Assembly (NCBI GenBank): GCA_030867875.1
Contig: JAOWCC010000655.1
Location: 8,888,269-8,952,268 of the forward strand
DNA from: Actinernus sp. WN-2022
Taxonomy: Eukaryota; Cnidaria; Anthozoa; Actiniaria; Actinernidae
DNA: 64,000 bases
Direction: 5' to 3'
Shown: one piece after another, positions 38,775 through 50,598 of the stretch
How positions within the stretch are numbered: the first letter of the stretch is position 1
Layout of the letters: the number at the start of each line of letters is the position of its first letter
Notes under the pieces: generated by a model
Told to the model about the DNA's origin: nothing
What the model saw: the letters and a program-made list of their open reading frames with translations, nothing else
The model's database searches: none
Translations under genes and position numbers: made by a program

Positions 38775-39141
38775 ATGTGCTTCAGAAAATGTATTTTTTT
38801 CAAATAATGGAGCAACAGATTGAAGCTTATGTATATTCAATTTATCAATGCCTCCTCCCAATTGAAAATTCTGAAGCACATACCGGGGCCATAGGGGCGG
38901 GTATTGTAACAGCCAACTGTCCCCGATGGGCGGGGAAAAGGTCAAAATGTAACACTGTATAAATGTTACATTCCCCGCTATGTCCCGGGGGTCGGGGGGC
39001 CGGAGTTTCAATTGACTAGTGCATTAATGTGCCGCTATCGAAGGAGTTATGATTCACGAAGGAGTTTTGTTTTGCGAGACTCGATTTCAGCTGCTCGAAA
39101 TCGTCGGTTGAGCGAGGCGCGACCCTCTGGTAACCAGGGTA

Positions 39142-39413
39142 GGTTTTGCGAGGCTCGTGGTCGTATGCATTGTTTGGCCTTGTTTTGCTTCTTTCCAAGC
39201 TAAGGGCATCCTGCTGGAGCTTAGCCTTGCTGGAGCATTTAGCCCTGCTTGCTTTTGGAAGACATAAGACCAACAACCCATGGATCGAGGGTAGAAAAAC
39301 GTTTCTCAATAAACATGAAATGAATTTATACTAGCTTTCGCCACACTTTCGTTACGGGCGAGTGTCAATCAAACAGAACCTTTTACTTCCGGTTAAAAAC
39401 TTCCTTTTTTTAA
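39142..39413 (+). repeat. Dispersed repeat, copy B, second part
   Basis: Resumes the match to copy A (about 736-1056): shared are TTTGGCCTTGTTTTGCTT, CCAAGCTAAGGGCAT, CTCAATAAACAT and GTTACGGGCGAGTG. Confidence 0.75.
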
Positions 39414-39767
39414 GGGAAGCGTCACATTGATTTTTCCACGAGAAACGTCCAGCGAAGTTTCTTTTTCAACCCCTCCACCCCCCCTAAGAAACGTCAGAGA
39501 TTTATCGATTTTTATTTTCAAAAGTCATACACTACCTCTTTCCTAGACTTGCCACAAGTCGACTACTTTGAAAACTACTTAGTTTTCGGCGAACGACAGC
39601 GAGCGACGAAGTCTTGGAGAAAGTCTAAGTGAGATTTGAAAATCGACATTCGCAATATTTATTGAAAAATGAAAATTGACTGTCTCAAGATTCATTTTTT
39701 CTAAAATGAAATTTGATTTCTTTCAACTGCTTTCATTTTTAATTTTTTCAAATAGCCAGAAAAATTA

Positions 39768-40830
39768 ATGGGCCAAGATCGTTTAAAAGTATTCATCGAT
39801 TATCTCAACGCTCTTCATCCTACCATTAAATTCACTTCGTCTTACAGTTTCACCGACATCTCTGTTCTCGATGTCACAGTCGTCTTTAAAGACGGTAACA
39901 TCGAGACTGATCTCTACACCAAACCTACTGATAAACACCAACACCTTCTCTACTCTTCTTGTCATCCTTTACATACTAAAAAGGCTATCCCTTTTAGTTT
40001 AGCACTCCGCATTCGTCGCATTTGTTCTACTGACGAAACCTTCAAACTTCGCACTAATGAATTAAAGTCTCACCTCTTAAAGCGAGGTTATAAGCGTTCT
40101 TTCCTCGATCTACAAATACAACGTGCTGCTAATATTTCTCGTAACGATGCTTTACAGGCTAAACATGCACAAGATTCTAAGCGAATTCCTTTCGTCATCA
40201 CATATAATCCAGCACTACCTAACATTTCATCACTGATTCGTAAACATTCTCACATACTGTTTTCTTCTAATCGCTGTAAAGACGTTTTTGTTAACCTGCC
40301 TCTCGTCGCTCACCGCCGTTGCCCTAACCTTCGTGACCTACTTGTCAAATCACAACTACGTAATGTGACTAACAAACCCGCCTGCTCTTCCATCTGGCTC
40401 TTTCCGCTGCGGAAAAAACTGTGCCACTTGTCCTTACATTAATCATGGCCTCGTTAGCTACACTTTTTCTTCCACCGGAGAAACCCGTTTCATTAAGTCA
40501 CATATCACATGTAACACTAGTAACGTTATCTACATGGTACAATGCAATCGCTGCCGCTTACAATACATCGGTGAAACTAAACGACGGCTCAAAGACCGAT
40601 TTAATGAACACAGACGAGCAGTTGACAAATTTAATATTAAATCTAAACCCACCACAGTTTCTGAACATTTCCTTTCCTGCTCTAACCATTCTAATACTGA
40701 CATGCAACTTATCCCCTTAGAAATAATTTATTCTTCGCGAGACTCTATTCGTAAAGCCAGAGAGTCATATCTTATCGACATAGCTAAAACTCTCGAACCT
40801 CTCGGCATGAACAAACGTGATGAAACTTAA
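39768..40830 (+). pseudogene. Penelope-like RT C-terminus and GIY-YIG endonuclease (frame break)
   Basis: The first frame to about 40390 carries DLYTKPTDKHQHLLYSSCHP, which is a hallmark of Penelope reverse transcriptases (target-strand and thumb region). A break near 40390-40400 changes frame. The next frame contains a CGKNC..C zinc-like site and the GIY-YIG nuclease (VIYMVQCNRC, then QYIGETKRRLKDRFNEHR, then KARESYLID), open to 40830. The nuclease nicks target DNA for retrotransposition. Truncation and frame break make it inactive. Confidence 0.88.
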
Positions 40831-40946
40831 TATGTTATCTTGTAGACCCGTATTTTTACTTACGTCATTTCCTTTTTCCTCTTAGATTGTGTAATCACCT
40901 TGATATTTATACTTGCCATTGTGAAATATTCATTTGTAAGATCTAC

Positions 40947-40976
40947 CTGAAGAAGGCTGGTTTGGCCAGCCGAAAT
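40947..40976 (+). ncRNA. Hammerhead-ribozyme-like core in the Penelope 3' region
   Basis: CTGAAGA (fits CUGANGA) is followed by a 6-bp stem (GGCTGG/CCAGCC, 40954-40970) and then CGAAA at 40971-40975, the layout of hammerhead core, stem II and GAAA. Hammerheads are known in Penelope-like elements. Stems I and III could not be assigned with confidence. Confidence 0.45.
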
Positions 40977-41068
40977 ATCGTAGAATTCTCTACATATACG
41001 TTGTTCGATCAGTTTTTCTGTAGTCCTTGGACTTGTTTACTTACCCTAAGATACGGTCAGTATAATCT

Positions 41069-41167
41069 GCAGACTGCAGATTGCAGACTGCAGACTGGGT
41101 ATAAAATGCAGACTGGGTATAAAATGCAGACTGCAGACTGCAGACTCGGTATAAAATGCAGACTGGG
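41069..41167 (+). repeat. Minisatellite of TGCAGACTGGGTATAAAA units
   Basis: Alternating TGCAGAC and TGGGTATAAAA units. A degenerate inverted form occurs at about 57075-57147. I associate this motif with coral genomes, from memory. Confidence 0.8.
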
Positions 41168-41459
41168 AAAAAATAAAAAATAAACTTACCTGAAGACTTT
41201 ATCTGTTCTTCATTGGGCTCTGTATGCAATTTCAGCGAGTTCTGTTGAAATTGTACCCCTCGACCTCGATCTCCACCTAAGCCGGTCTAGAACTGACCAC
41301 GCTCGAATTTTCATCCAAAATCAATGCCGACCGCAACTAAACCTTAAATAATAGCACAACAGTATCTATTCCAAGAACCTCATGCCATTTAATTGAAATA
41401 TCCCCCATATCGAGTGTGGACAACATGCGAGCCAGCGAGCCATGCGAGCCAACGATGCG

Positions 41460-41650
41460 TATGGTTGCCGGATTGTTGCAATATTCAGTAAACCTATTAT
41501 ACATTCAGTAGAACTGATTTTATATTCAATAAACAGGTTTTATATTCAGTAAACCGATTTTATATTCAATAAACCCTATTTTATATTCAATAAACAAGTT
41601 TTATATTCAGTAAACCATTTTATATTTAGTAAAACCGATTTTATATTCAA
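41460..41650 (+). repeat. TTATATTCAGTAAACC satellite patch
   Basis: About nine units of a ~20-bp repeat alternating TATATTCAGTAAACC and TATATTCAATAAACA. The same family forms the arms of the foldback at 44995-46905. Confidence 0.85.
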
Positions 41651-42084
41651 CAAGAGCCCATCTGGGCTTTCACTCGGGCCACATGAGATTGAAGATGAAA
41701 TACACTTTCATTTGAAATCCTCTTAGTAATAACCAAAGGGAAGAATTATTAGCAGTCTTTAGGAGTGGCCGGTAGCGCGGTGACTTTCATTCTCTGCTCC
41801 CCTAGTATATATATACATGTATGTAATTTAATATTTTTGTTTTCTCGTATGTAAATTAAAGTAGTTGATCTTTTATTGAAAACACTACTTATTCATGTGT
41901 GTATGTATGTTCAGACTACTATCGTGCAGCTAGCTAGAGTCTTGAGATATCTGTCAGCAACTCGCAGCTAGTTAATAAATTAGTACTGTTCAGACCTAGT
42001 AACCTAGTAACTTAGTAGGTTTTACTTTTTGTTTTTCCCTCTTCTGGTTTGTTTCTATCTCTAAAGAGGGCATGAATGGGGTTG

Positions 42085-42290
42085 ACTGACTACTGACAAA
42101 CAGCCTTAAAAATAACTGACAACTGACAAATGACGATTTTTTTACTGACAACTGACAACCGAAAAATAACTGCCAACTGACAAATTTGGTTTTTGTGGGT
42201 CAAACATTGTAAATTTTCTCTAGTAATGATTAACTAGGGCTAACTGACAACTGACAAATGGCCAAAATTTTAACTGACAACTGACATGTA
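42085..42290. repeat. Inverted copy of the TGTCAGTT repeat next to Polinton 1
   Basis: Reverse-complement match of 32194-32395, ending in a run of C at 42292-42310. Confidence 0.8.
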
Positions 42291-42310
42291 GACCCCCCCC
42301 CCCCCCCCCA

Positions 42311-44990
42311 TTCAGACCCTCTCTAAAAGATAGAAATTTGGTCTATAACTGCCCTTGGCGCAAGTGTTTCGTAATCGCAAATAATTGACCGCCAAAGTGC
42401 TCAATTGAAATTTCAACCAAAATATTAAAACTGTGCGAAAAACTGCTACTGACTGGTGTTTGGCGATCCTCGTTATCCATGATGGCTCAATTGACGTACA
42501 ATACACCCGGTAGTTGTCGTGGTAAGAGAAATTACCTTGGAGCGAGTAGTGAACGTGGTCGTAGCGAGAGCTAGAAGTCGGCTAGATCGGATGATAACAC
42601 TGACTTGACATTTGTGTACATTTCAAAACCTTAAAATAACTAAAATCTGTCATCGATGGGCTTTTAGCGCGCTAGATTCTATTCAAAGTATTCCACCGAC
42701 CACTAGCTAGCTAATCACCAGAGCAGAAAAACTGTTTAGACTAAAGAAGCTCGCTACCTCCTGTGGTTAGCTAGCTAGATTTACTAGCCTGAACACGGCC
42801 ACACGTTTACAATTTAGTCTGCAGGTCCGATAAAACTGCAGGTTCCAGTCGTAAACAGTCCGAGTATGACCAAAGTGAAACGATCGAGCTGCTCGCGTCC
42901 GTAGATATATATTTCTTCGTTTGCACTTTTGACATGATATAATTCTTCAAATGGCACCATTGTTTTATTTCTTATGTTTAATAATACAGTTCTCAGCTGT
43001 AAAAAAAATAGAACATTCTATGGAAGATTTCTTGTCCTAAAGTTTGGAAACGTAACACATGCATTTGACGCTAGAAAGTTCAGTACTCGCGGAAGTACGC
43101 AAGGTCAATTTACTAGTGGCAGTTTTACTAGTTTGCACTATCGGCTGTTATGGAATGGAAACATACTTTCACAGTTTAATATGTATGTCGATTGGTCAGA
43201 AGGATATCTTGTTTAAATGCTACGGTCCTTTCGGCATCAGGAAATTTTTAAACGGGAGTTTTCGTACAGTATTTCAAGCTATGCTGTAGTGCGTCAGTTC
43301 AGTTACGCCACAAATGTCGGTGAAACTAATACCGTGTTCATTATTATCGGTTTTCTCTATGGGTTCTCATGTATTCAATAATTACTTCTGTAGCTTCATA
43401 TTTATGTCGATTGGTCACAATGATTTCCTCTTTCAGTTTTTCCCTTTAGTTTGGACATTAGGGATATATCCTTGGAGATTTCGTACAGTTTAGCGACCGT
43501 TGTGTCGAAAGTAGAAACGTTCGTTTGTCATGAAAGTGCGTAAACAAACTGTCACAAGCGGTTTCATAGCAGCTCGATGTTTGACTCCCATATAGTCGAT
43601 GATAACTTATATAGCTTCATATGTACGTCGATTTCTCACAAGGATTTCCTCTTTCAGTTTTTCCCGTTAGTTTGGACATTAGGGATTTAGTCTTGGAGAT
43701 TTCGTACAGTTTAGCGACTGTGTGTTGAAAGTAGAAAAGAGCCCATCTGGCCTTTCACTCGGGCCACATGAGATAATTTGAAGATGAAATACACTTTCAT
43801 TTGAATTGGATTGAAAATAGATCAAAAACTCGGGGAAATGTCCGGCTAAAACTGTATGAATAAATGTGAAATGAAACATAAATTTCATAGCAAGAAAAAC
43901 ATGTAATTCCTAATTAGAAAGCTCTTCTAAGTCCGCTTCTCAAATTCACAGACTGTTTTACAACAACATTTGGGCTTATCGACACAATTATAAGAGTTCA
44001 GTTGACCTTTCAAATAATTTATTCTGAGGTACGCATACTCTAAATCACAGAGATGTTAAATAAAGCGATAATTAGAAGAAAAAGAGGAAATGTATTCAAA
44101 TCTAAAAGAGTTTACTTACAGTACTTACGTAACTGAATCTTTCGTTTTGGTTATATTGTTAGTGTTGTTGAAAGCATTCCACCTTCGTGCACATATGCAC
44201 TGAATCGGAATGAAAGTCGAAGCCTACCTCGAACTTAACTTTCAGCTAACCTGTTTCCTTTCATTCCACAATGAATAATAATCTCATCAAGTAAGCCCGT
44301 AGCTTTCAATAAATTTGCCAGTGTCTGAATGAAACAGCTAGATCTTTTCCAATTTCTCTCACGAGTCACGGCAGAAGACAGTCTCAAATTAAAGAACTTG
44401 AATTTAACGTCTCCGATCAATTCCTCTCTCTTTGCTGGCAGTTCATGCTTCTTGTTCGTGTAGTTGCCCCACTGAGCCGTAACCACAAAACGAGCACAGC
44501 ATTTCAGTTGGCATACACTGCGTACATCTGCTTAACTAATTAGATTTGTAAAAATCTTAGCGGATCATGTAAATATTCCGCTTGGCTCAAATATGAGGGT
44601 TTTCATTTTTTGTTTCAGTTTTCCCCATATTAGCAGACTTGTATAATGTCTCGAGCTCTCCGAATCGAGTAGAAAGACTCTGGTTATTCTGTCGTAAAAC
44701 ATGGACCTGACCCAAATTTAGGTTGTATTGCATAATTGCCCACGATGGAATAGATTTCTGACAATGACTATTTGAAATTGATATCTCCTTGTCTCGCCTA
44801 GTCTGAGCTTGGAACTTTCTTATCTGAGCGCGCCTGAGGAAATCTAACCTTTGTTTGCGTGACCAGCACAGTGCAATCTGATTGGTTCGAATTTGACCTT
44901 TAACGCATGCGCAGAAGCCGTCTGACACCAAATAATAATATAAAAAAAACGACTTGCATTTTAAGACTCCGCGCTGCCACAGGCAGCCCG
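42311..44990. other. Host-type DNA without recognised gene; local direct repeat
   Basis: Two related ~130-bp segments, 43392-43520 and 43605-43737, share the run from ATGTCGATTGGTCACAA / ACGTCGATTTCTCACAA through GGAGATTTCGTACAGTTTAG. An AGCCCATCTGGCCTTTCACT hairpin-like motif at 43741 is also present at 41649, 3509 and, inverted, near 50205-50235. The ORFs are short and not protein-like. Confidence 0.5.
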
Positions 44991-44994
44991 AGTA

Positions 44995-46905
44995 ATAAAC
45001 AGGTTTTATATTCAGTAAACCGATTTTATATTCAATAAACAAGTTTTATATTCAGTAAACCGGATTTATATTCAATAGAAACGATTTACGTTCAACGTTT
45101 TAGTTCAATAAATTATTGCTTAATATGTTCAATCCTCAATTCATTATTTATTCAGTAAACGCCATTTATATTCAATACCTATTATTTTATTCAGTAAGCA
45201 CCATTTATATTCAATAATTTCTGCAGTCCAACATGGTCAGCGGAAGACGAAATTCGTGGGTAGCTACTTCGTGTAACGTACACAAAGAGTATTGTGGGAG
45301 GTCACTAAACAACAAATATATAAATATATAACTATAATAAATATAATGCTTCTTTAATGCTCCTTTAGACTAATACAAACCCTACCCCTACATTTAAAAA
45401 AAAACCTAACCGTCAACTACGGGTTCAATACTCTTTGTGTACGTTACACGAAGTACCTGGAAGTACCTAGGAATTCGTGGGTCACTTTTCGGAACAAGAC
45501 TGGCGGGTGATCACCCAAGCTTGCACGAGATCGAAGACTGAGTGGCGAAGAGAGGGGTTAGTAGAGCAGTAGCTGCAGTCAGAAGTGTTTCTACTAATGA
45601 TCATCTAACTCAGGATTCCTCGAGAAGCTTAGTTTCAGGTACTATGATGGTTCACTTCTATTTATGATATAGACCGACTTGGCTATCGACACTATCCTCT
45701 GTAGGTTTGGCAGGCCATGTCCCTTTTTCAAGAAACATAGCTGGAATGGTAGGTCGTTCCCGTGATCTGCTCCGTGTACATGTGGTAGACATGGCCGGAA
45801 CGCTGTGTCTGGTTTGTTGTCGCAGGGTCCAAAGCGTCGAAGACTTGGTCACCAATACGTACACTGCGTACAAATCAAAGGTGAAACATCCTGAACTGAG
45901 AAAAAGACACTTGAAGTAGCCTGTGCCGACTAGGTGGATCCATCAGAATTTGCTGACTATGATAGGAACAGCCCTTGGATGTGAAATCCCTTGGGTGTGA
46001 AAGCCTTGTAGGGGACTTCGTGTCCTAGTGTTTTCCCACCTGCCTTTTTGGCGAATCTTGAAATAAATAAATAAAGCTCTCGGGTAATTCAAGATTATCC
46101 TTTTTGGGAAAATGACATCTTGTTTTCCGGAACAGTGATACTATTGTCATGACGCTTTGGACCCTGCGACAACGAACCAGACACTGCGTTCCCGGCCATG
46201 GCTACCTACCATTCCAGCTATGTTTCTTGATGAAGGGATAGTGCAGTGATAGCGAAATCGGTCTATATCATATATATTTGTAAGCTTAAGTGAACCATCA
46301 TCAGTACCTGAAGATAAGCTTCTCGAGGAATCCTGAGTTAGATCATTATTGGGAACACTTCTGATAGCAGCTACTCCTCTCCTTATCCTTCTCTCCACCC
46401 CCTCCCCATCTTGTTCTCAATAAGCAAGTCACGTGATACAAATGGCGCGCGAATTTCGTCTTCCGCTGACCATATTGGACTGCAGAAATTATTGAATATA
46501 AATGAAATTTACTGAATAAAATAATAGGGATTGAATATAAATGGCGTTTACTGAATAAATAATGGATTGAGGATTAAACATATTAAGCAATAATTTATTG
46601 AACTAAAACGTTGAACGTAAATCGTTTCTATTGAATATAAATCCAGTTTACTGAATATAAAACTTGTTTATTGAATATAAAATCGGGTTTACTGAATATA
46701 AAATGGTTTACTGAATATAAAACTTGTTTATTGAATATAAAATCGGGTTTATTGAATATAAAATCGGTTTACTGAATATAAAACCTGTTTATTGAATATA
46801 TAATCGGTTTTACTGAATATAAAATGGTTTACTGAATATAAAACCTGTTTATTGAATATAAAATCGGGTTTACTGAATGTAAAATAGGTTTACTGAATAT
46901 TGCAA
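44995..46905. mobile_element. Foldback element, 1.9 kb palindrome with satellite arms
   Basis: The two halves are inverted copies about a centre near 45990. Pairs include 45608-45630 with 46316-46338, 45716-45760 with 46202-46237, 45809-45838 with 46150-46179, and 45232-45254 with 46450-46472. The outer arms are the TTTATATTCAGTAAACC satellite. The left half is lengthened by a MITE at 45265-45455. No transposase is visible. Confidence 0.85.
45265..45455. mobile_element. MITE inside the foldback left arm
   Basis: About 30-bp inverted ends (TACTTCGTGTAACGTACACA ... complement), 191 bp, absent from the matching right arm, which shows the empty state. The sequence AATTCGTGGGT lies on both sides of it. 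Confidence 0.8.
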
Positions 46906-47108
46906 CAATCCGGCAACCATAGATGCGAGCCATGCGAGCCATGCAAATAAAACATGCGAGCCATGCAAATAAAACATGCGAGCCATGAAAAAAAAAACTC
47001 ACATACAAAAAATAAATAAAATACTCACATACAATTGCTGCGAATTCCTATCAAAGCTAGTAGTATCCTGCGAGCAGAGGTTTCTCATCTCTTTGTCTTT
47101 CCTGTCGC

Positions 47109-47335
47109 GTTTTTGTGTTGGAGCGGGTATTCGCACCCAGACATCAAATAGGGAGGGTGAGGGAGAGGGGGTAAAAATTATCACAGTTGTACATGTAGTT
47201 TTGTTTTTGTGTCAGTGTGGGTTTTTGTGTTGGAGCGGGTATTCGCACCCAGACATCAAATAGGGAGGGTGAGGGAGTAGAGATGAGAGAGGGGGTAAAA
47301 ATTATCACAGTTGTACATGTAGTTTTGTTTTTGTG
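47109..47335 (+). repeat. Tandem duplication, ~112-bp unit
   Basis: The unit from GTTTTTGTGTTGGAGCGGGT recurs at 47109 and 47221, and a degenerate third partial copy follows to about 47460 (GGTATTCGCAC, GGGTGAGGG). Confidence 0.85.
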
Positions 47336-47460
47336 TCAGTTTGGGTATTCGCACAGGAAGGGTGGGGGTGAAGGAAGAGGGATGAGAGAAGGGGGTAGAG
47401 AGGGTAAAATTGTGACAGTTGTTGTTTTTGTGTTCAAGTGCCGGTATTGATATCCAGACG

Positions 47461-49272
47461 TCAAGCAGGAAGGGTGAGGGAATGGGAATAGGAGAGGAGG
47501 GTGGAGGGTAATATTGTTGAAGAAACCATAGGTGGAAAACTATGTGGAAAATTGAGGCATGGTGGAAATTAGGGGATAAGTGGATTGAAAAAATGCAATA
47601 AATGATGGTGAAGGGAGTAAAATATGTTTTTGTATAAAGGAAGGAGGACTATCAAGAAGCGGAAGGACTGGATATCCCAGGGCAGGGTGAACACTGGGTA
47701 CACTGTGTGAATTATGAATAACATAATTGGTAGAGAAAACATGCAGAGTGAGCCTGGACTAAAGGAAAATCCATGAAAATGAGGAAATTGAAGGAGGAGA
47801 AGCATGGAAGCAGTGAGCCCGGAGGAAAAATAGATAACTAATTAAATGAAAGCAGTGTATCTTGGTGTTATTGAAAACAGGGTAATAAGTGGAAAAAATT
47901 ATAAATTAAGATAAAATTTGTAGGTAACACAGAGGAAAAAATGAATAAAGTGACGTTTATGATCAAAGGTAAATGTGTAGTTGGACATAAGAGTGGAAAT
48001 GTATCCGTAGTATAACAGAAGGGGAGAATAAACCAATGAGGGGTTGCCTAGGCCTGGGGAGAGGAGGAGCTTTGATTGTTGTGGAGGAATGTGGAATTGA
48101 GAAATGCCAAATATACTGATGGGACGGGCCGGTTACGGGATTGCTCAATATGTAAAGTCGTACTTATGTGGGAGAATATTAAGGGAATATATCGGAAGAA
48201 AACGGTCGTATAAAACGTAGATGAAAGCGGAATGAAAGGAGTGGGGAAGGCAAACTATGTGTAATGAGTTCGGGGTCGTAAAATGACGAAAAATGACGAA
48301 GGTGGCTAGCGGTAGATAACAATCCAAGACTGTGAACCGGGAAGGGGGCATGAATATAATATAATAAATAGATACATAAATAAATAGATAACGTAGATAT
48401 TGATAGCTAAGGGGATGGGGACGCTAGTGAGCTCATAGGGGATAGAGCAAGTCCAATGTGAGTCCACCATATCCTGTATAGCAATCTCTTCAGGGGCGGG
48501 ATGCTATACAGAAAACACTGCAGCTTGGAGGGGAAGCCGAGTAAACTGAGGGAATATGTATAATGAACCAAGGGGAGTAGTAGAGTGGAGGAAGGGGGAT
48601 GTGTAGAACGGAAAAAGTGCCGTGGAGAGGATTGCTGCAGGGTTTAACGTGTTTCGAAATGCTTATAGACCGGTCTTGAGCATTCTCGCCCGACACGTGA
48701 TAGAGTGGACATTGGACTGCTCGTTCTGACAACTAAGCGCGGGACCGACAAGAAGAAAAACAACAAATATGTTTACCTGGAGGCCGGTAAGGGGCGAAGA
48801 GTCCCATTGATTTGGCCAGTGTTCTGGTGGGGTTTTTTGCCTTGGCGTTATACATTGGTGTTTAACTGTCGATGTTGAGCGAAGAAAGGGAAGGGATCTC
48901 GCGGTGAGGGCAAATAAAACTAGCACATATTGATGTGTGATTGGATGTCATATTGTGAGGGTGTGATGGATGTGACAGTTCTCACTTCGTTAAAGACCAC
49001 ATCGAGAGGGTGCGGGCGCGGAGGCGGGGCACAAAGCGGCAAAACAGTATGCTCCGCTGGCCAAATGAACGAAGGCTCTGCTATGAAATGCAAATAACCG
49101 AGGGCTATAACTTTTTTAGTAAATAATTTAATAACTAAGTAAACTCGAAGAGAAATACAAATAAAGAAAACTTAAACCTGTAAAAGTCTAAGGCTAATCT
49201 TTAAAGTAGTTATCTTATTTTTAGACAAAACACTTCACTTGAAGCAGAAATCACGGTATATGCCTGTTTTCA
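47461..49272. other. Purine-rich stretch, no gene recognised
   Basis: The plus strand is rich in GGAGG/GAAGG. Minus-strand ORFs of up to 88 codons (48663-48926) are not recognisable. It may be an old, unclassified repeat. Confidence 0.4.
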
Positions 49273-50598
49273 GGCGCACCGAGATTTATGGGTCCACGGA
49301 CCCAGAAATGTTAATATGTACACGACAAAAATAGGTGTTGTGCCGAAAACTTTTGGGTCCGCGGACCAAATTTAGGGGTGTAGACACTCGGCCAAAATGC
49401 TTGGTACAGGCACCAATCGCATTCACACGACACGTTGTACAATGTAACTCCCAACTGTTGCAAAGAGCTTTGCTAGCGCTATTGATATTTATACCTGTTA
49501 GCTGTTGGCTCATCATCAGTGGCTCGAGTTACCATGTGTTTTCAGGGCTAGGGTTTTGGGTTTTGGTTGCAAATGAATGCGAGAAGGTAAGTAATTCAGC
49601 TTCCGCCAGTGTGTGCTTTGCTTACCGGTTGTCGGTCAATGTACTGGAGAATGGGAGTAATGCGAGTTGAAAAATGCGAGTTGCAAGAAAAAGTAAGAAA
49701 ACTGAGATTAGAGTTCCTGCAATGGTAAATGCTTTTTGAGATGGAAAAAATCAAATTTTCCGTATACAGGAACTCCGAGTCAGTCGACGAAACGTGGACC
49801 CCCCCTTCTGGATCCCTAGAAAAATGAACCAGCGTATACCTCGCTAGACGTTTATTTTGTTCACTTTACCCTCACAGTTATTCAGAACTAAGTCCTTTCT
49901 AATTCTAATTTACAATATTTCGATTGCAATCACAATTCAGTTCAATCTATTACTTAGTTTAACTATTCCATTTCTTCTATCTCTGATTCTTCCAGCGACG
50001 AAAGCAATGTGCATCTTGAGGAAGTCCTACCTCCCCCTCCACATTTCTAATGGTGCCTCCCTTGGACACTGAAAACAATTTCTTTATGGGAGTACCCCTT
50101 CCTCCATAAAGGTGGGACATACACTACGGGGACATGCAAAATGTCTCCTGGTGTGTGCTCACCTTAAAGAGTGTCTGGCTGCATTAATATATATATATAT
50201 ATAGTGGCCCGAGTGAAAGCCCAGTGGGCTTTCGTTCCAATATACATTCGATATAGCCGCTCTACGTAGCTGTATCGTAGCCGTATTTCAGTGCGTTCCC
50301 GAATCCATAGCGCTAAACCCATCAAACGTTAACATCAACAGTTCTGTAACACACATGCGACTTCTAAATAAACTAAAACCTATAACAATCATCATTTCCG
50401 TGACAACCATTGTTTCCATCGATTTTCCAGCGAGAATCGAAAAAAGTCACCCTTTATTGATGTTTCCACAAGGGTCCGGCCAATTTTATAATTAATTTCC
50501 TCAGAGTTCAGTTTCGCTCGTTTTTCTTGTTCTATCATTTTTTTTGGGTTTAGTACTTTTCTTCTTTATCCTACTAGTTCGTTCATGTCATTTGCATA
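49273..50598 (-). repeat. Long inverted-repeat arm B
   Basis: Inverted counterpart of 3162-4415, with a short extra dinucleotide-rich piece (TATATA at about 50188-50202). Confidence 0.8.

Larger units (their letters stand above)
35756..39023. mobile_element. Element with TGCACTAGTCAATTGAAAC inverted ends
   Basis: Left TGCACTAGTCAATTGAAAC (35756) and right its near-perfect complement ending 39023. The inversion continues through the CCCCGACCCCCGGGACATAG block (about 35780-35800 and 38978-39000). The TGCA at each end may be the target duplication. The interior is occupied by the TTAA element and small MITEs. Confidence 0.75.
35211..39141. mobile_element. DNA transposon with 9-bp duplication, outermost layer of a nest
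   Basis: The left end is TACCCTGGTT (35211-35220) and the right end AACCAGGGTA (39132-39141). Perfect 9-bp duplications (ggttttgcg) lie at 35202-35210 and 39142-39150. Copy A of the surrounding repeat shows the uninterrupted site near 736-745. A 9-bp duplication is typical of Mutator-type (MULE) elements; no transposase of this layer is visible. Most of the length is due to further insertions. Confidence 0.85.
39735..40990 (+). mobile_element. Penelope-like retroelement, 5'-truncated
   Basis: Contains the end of a Penelope-type reverse transcriptase and a GIY-YIG endonuclease, then a 3' part with a hammerhead-like core. The 5' part of the RT is missing. Confidence 0.88.
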
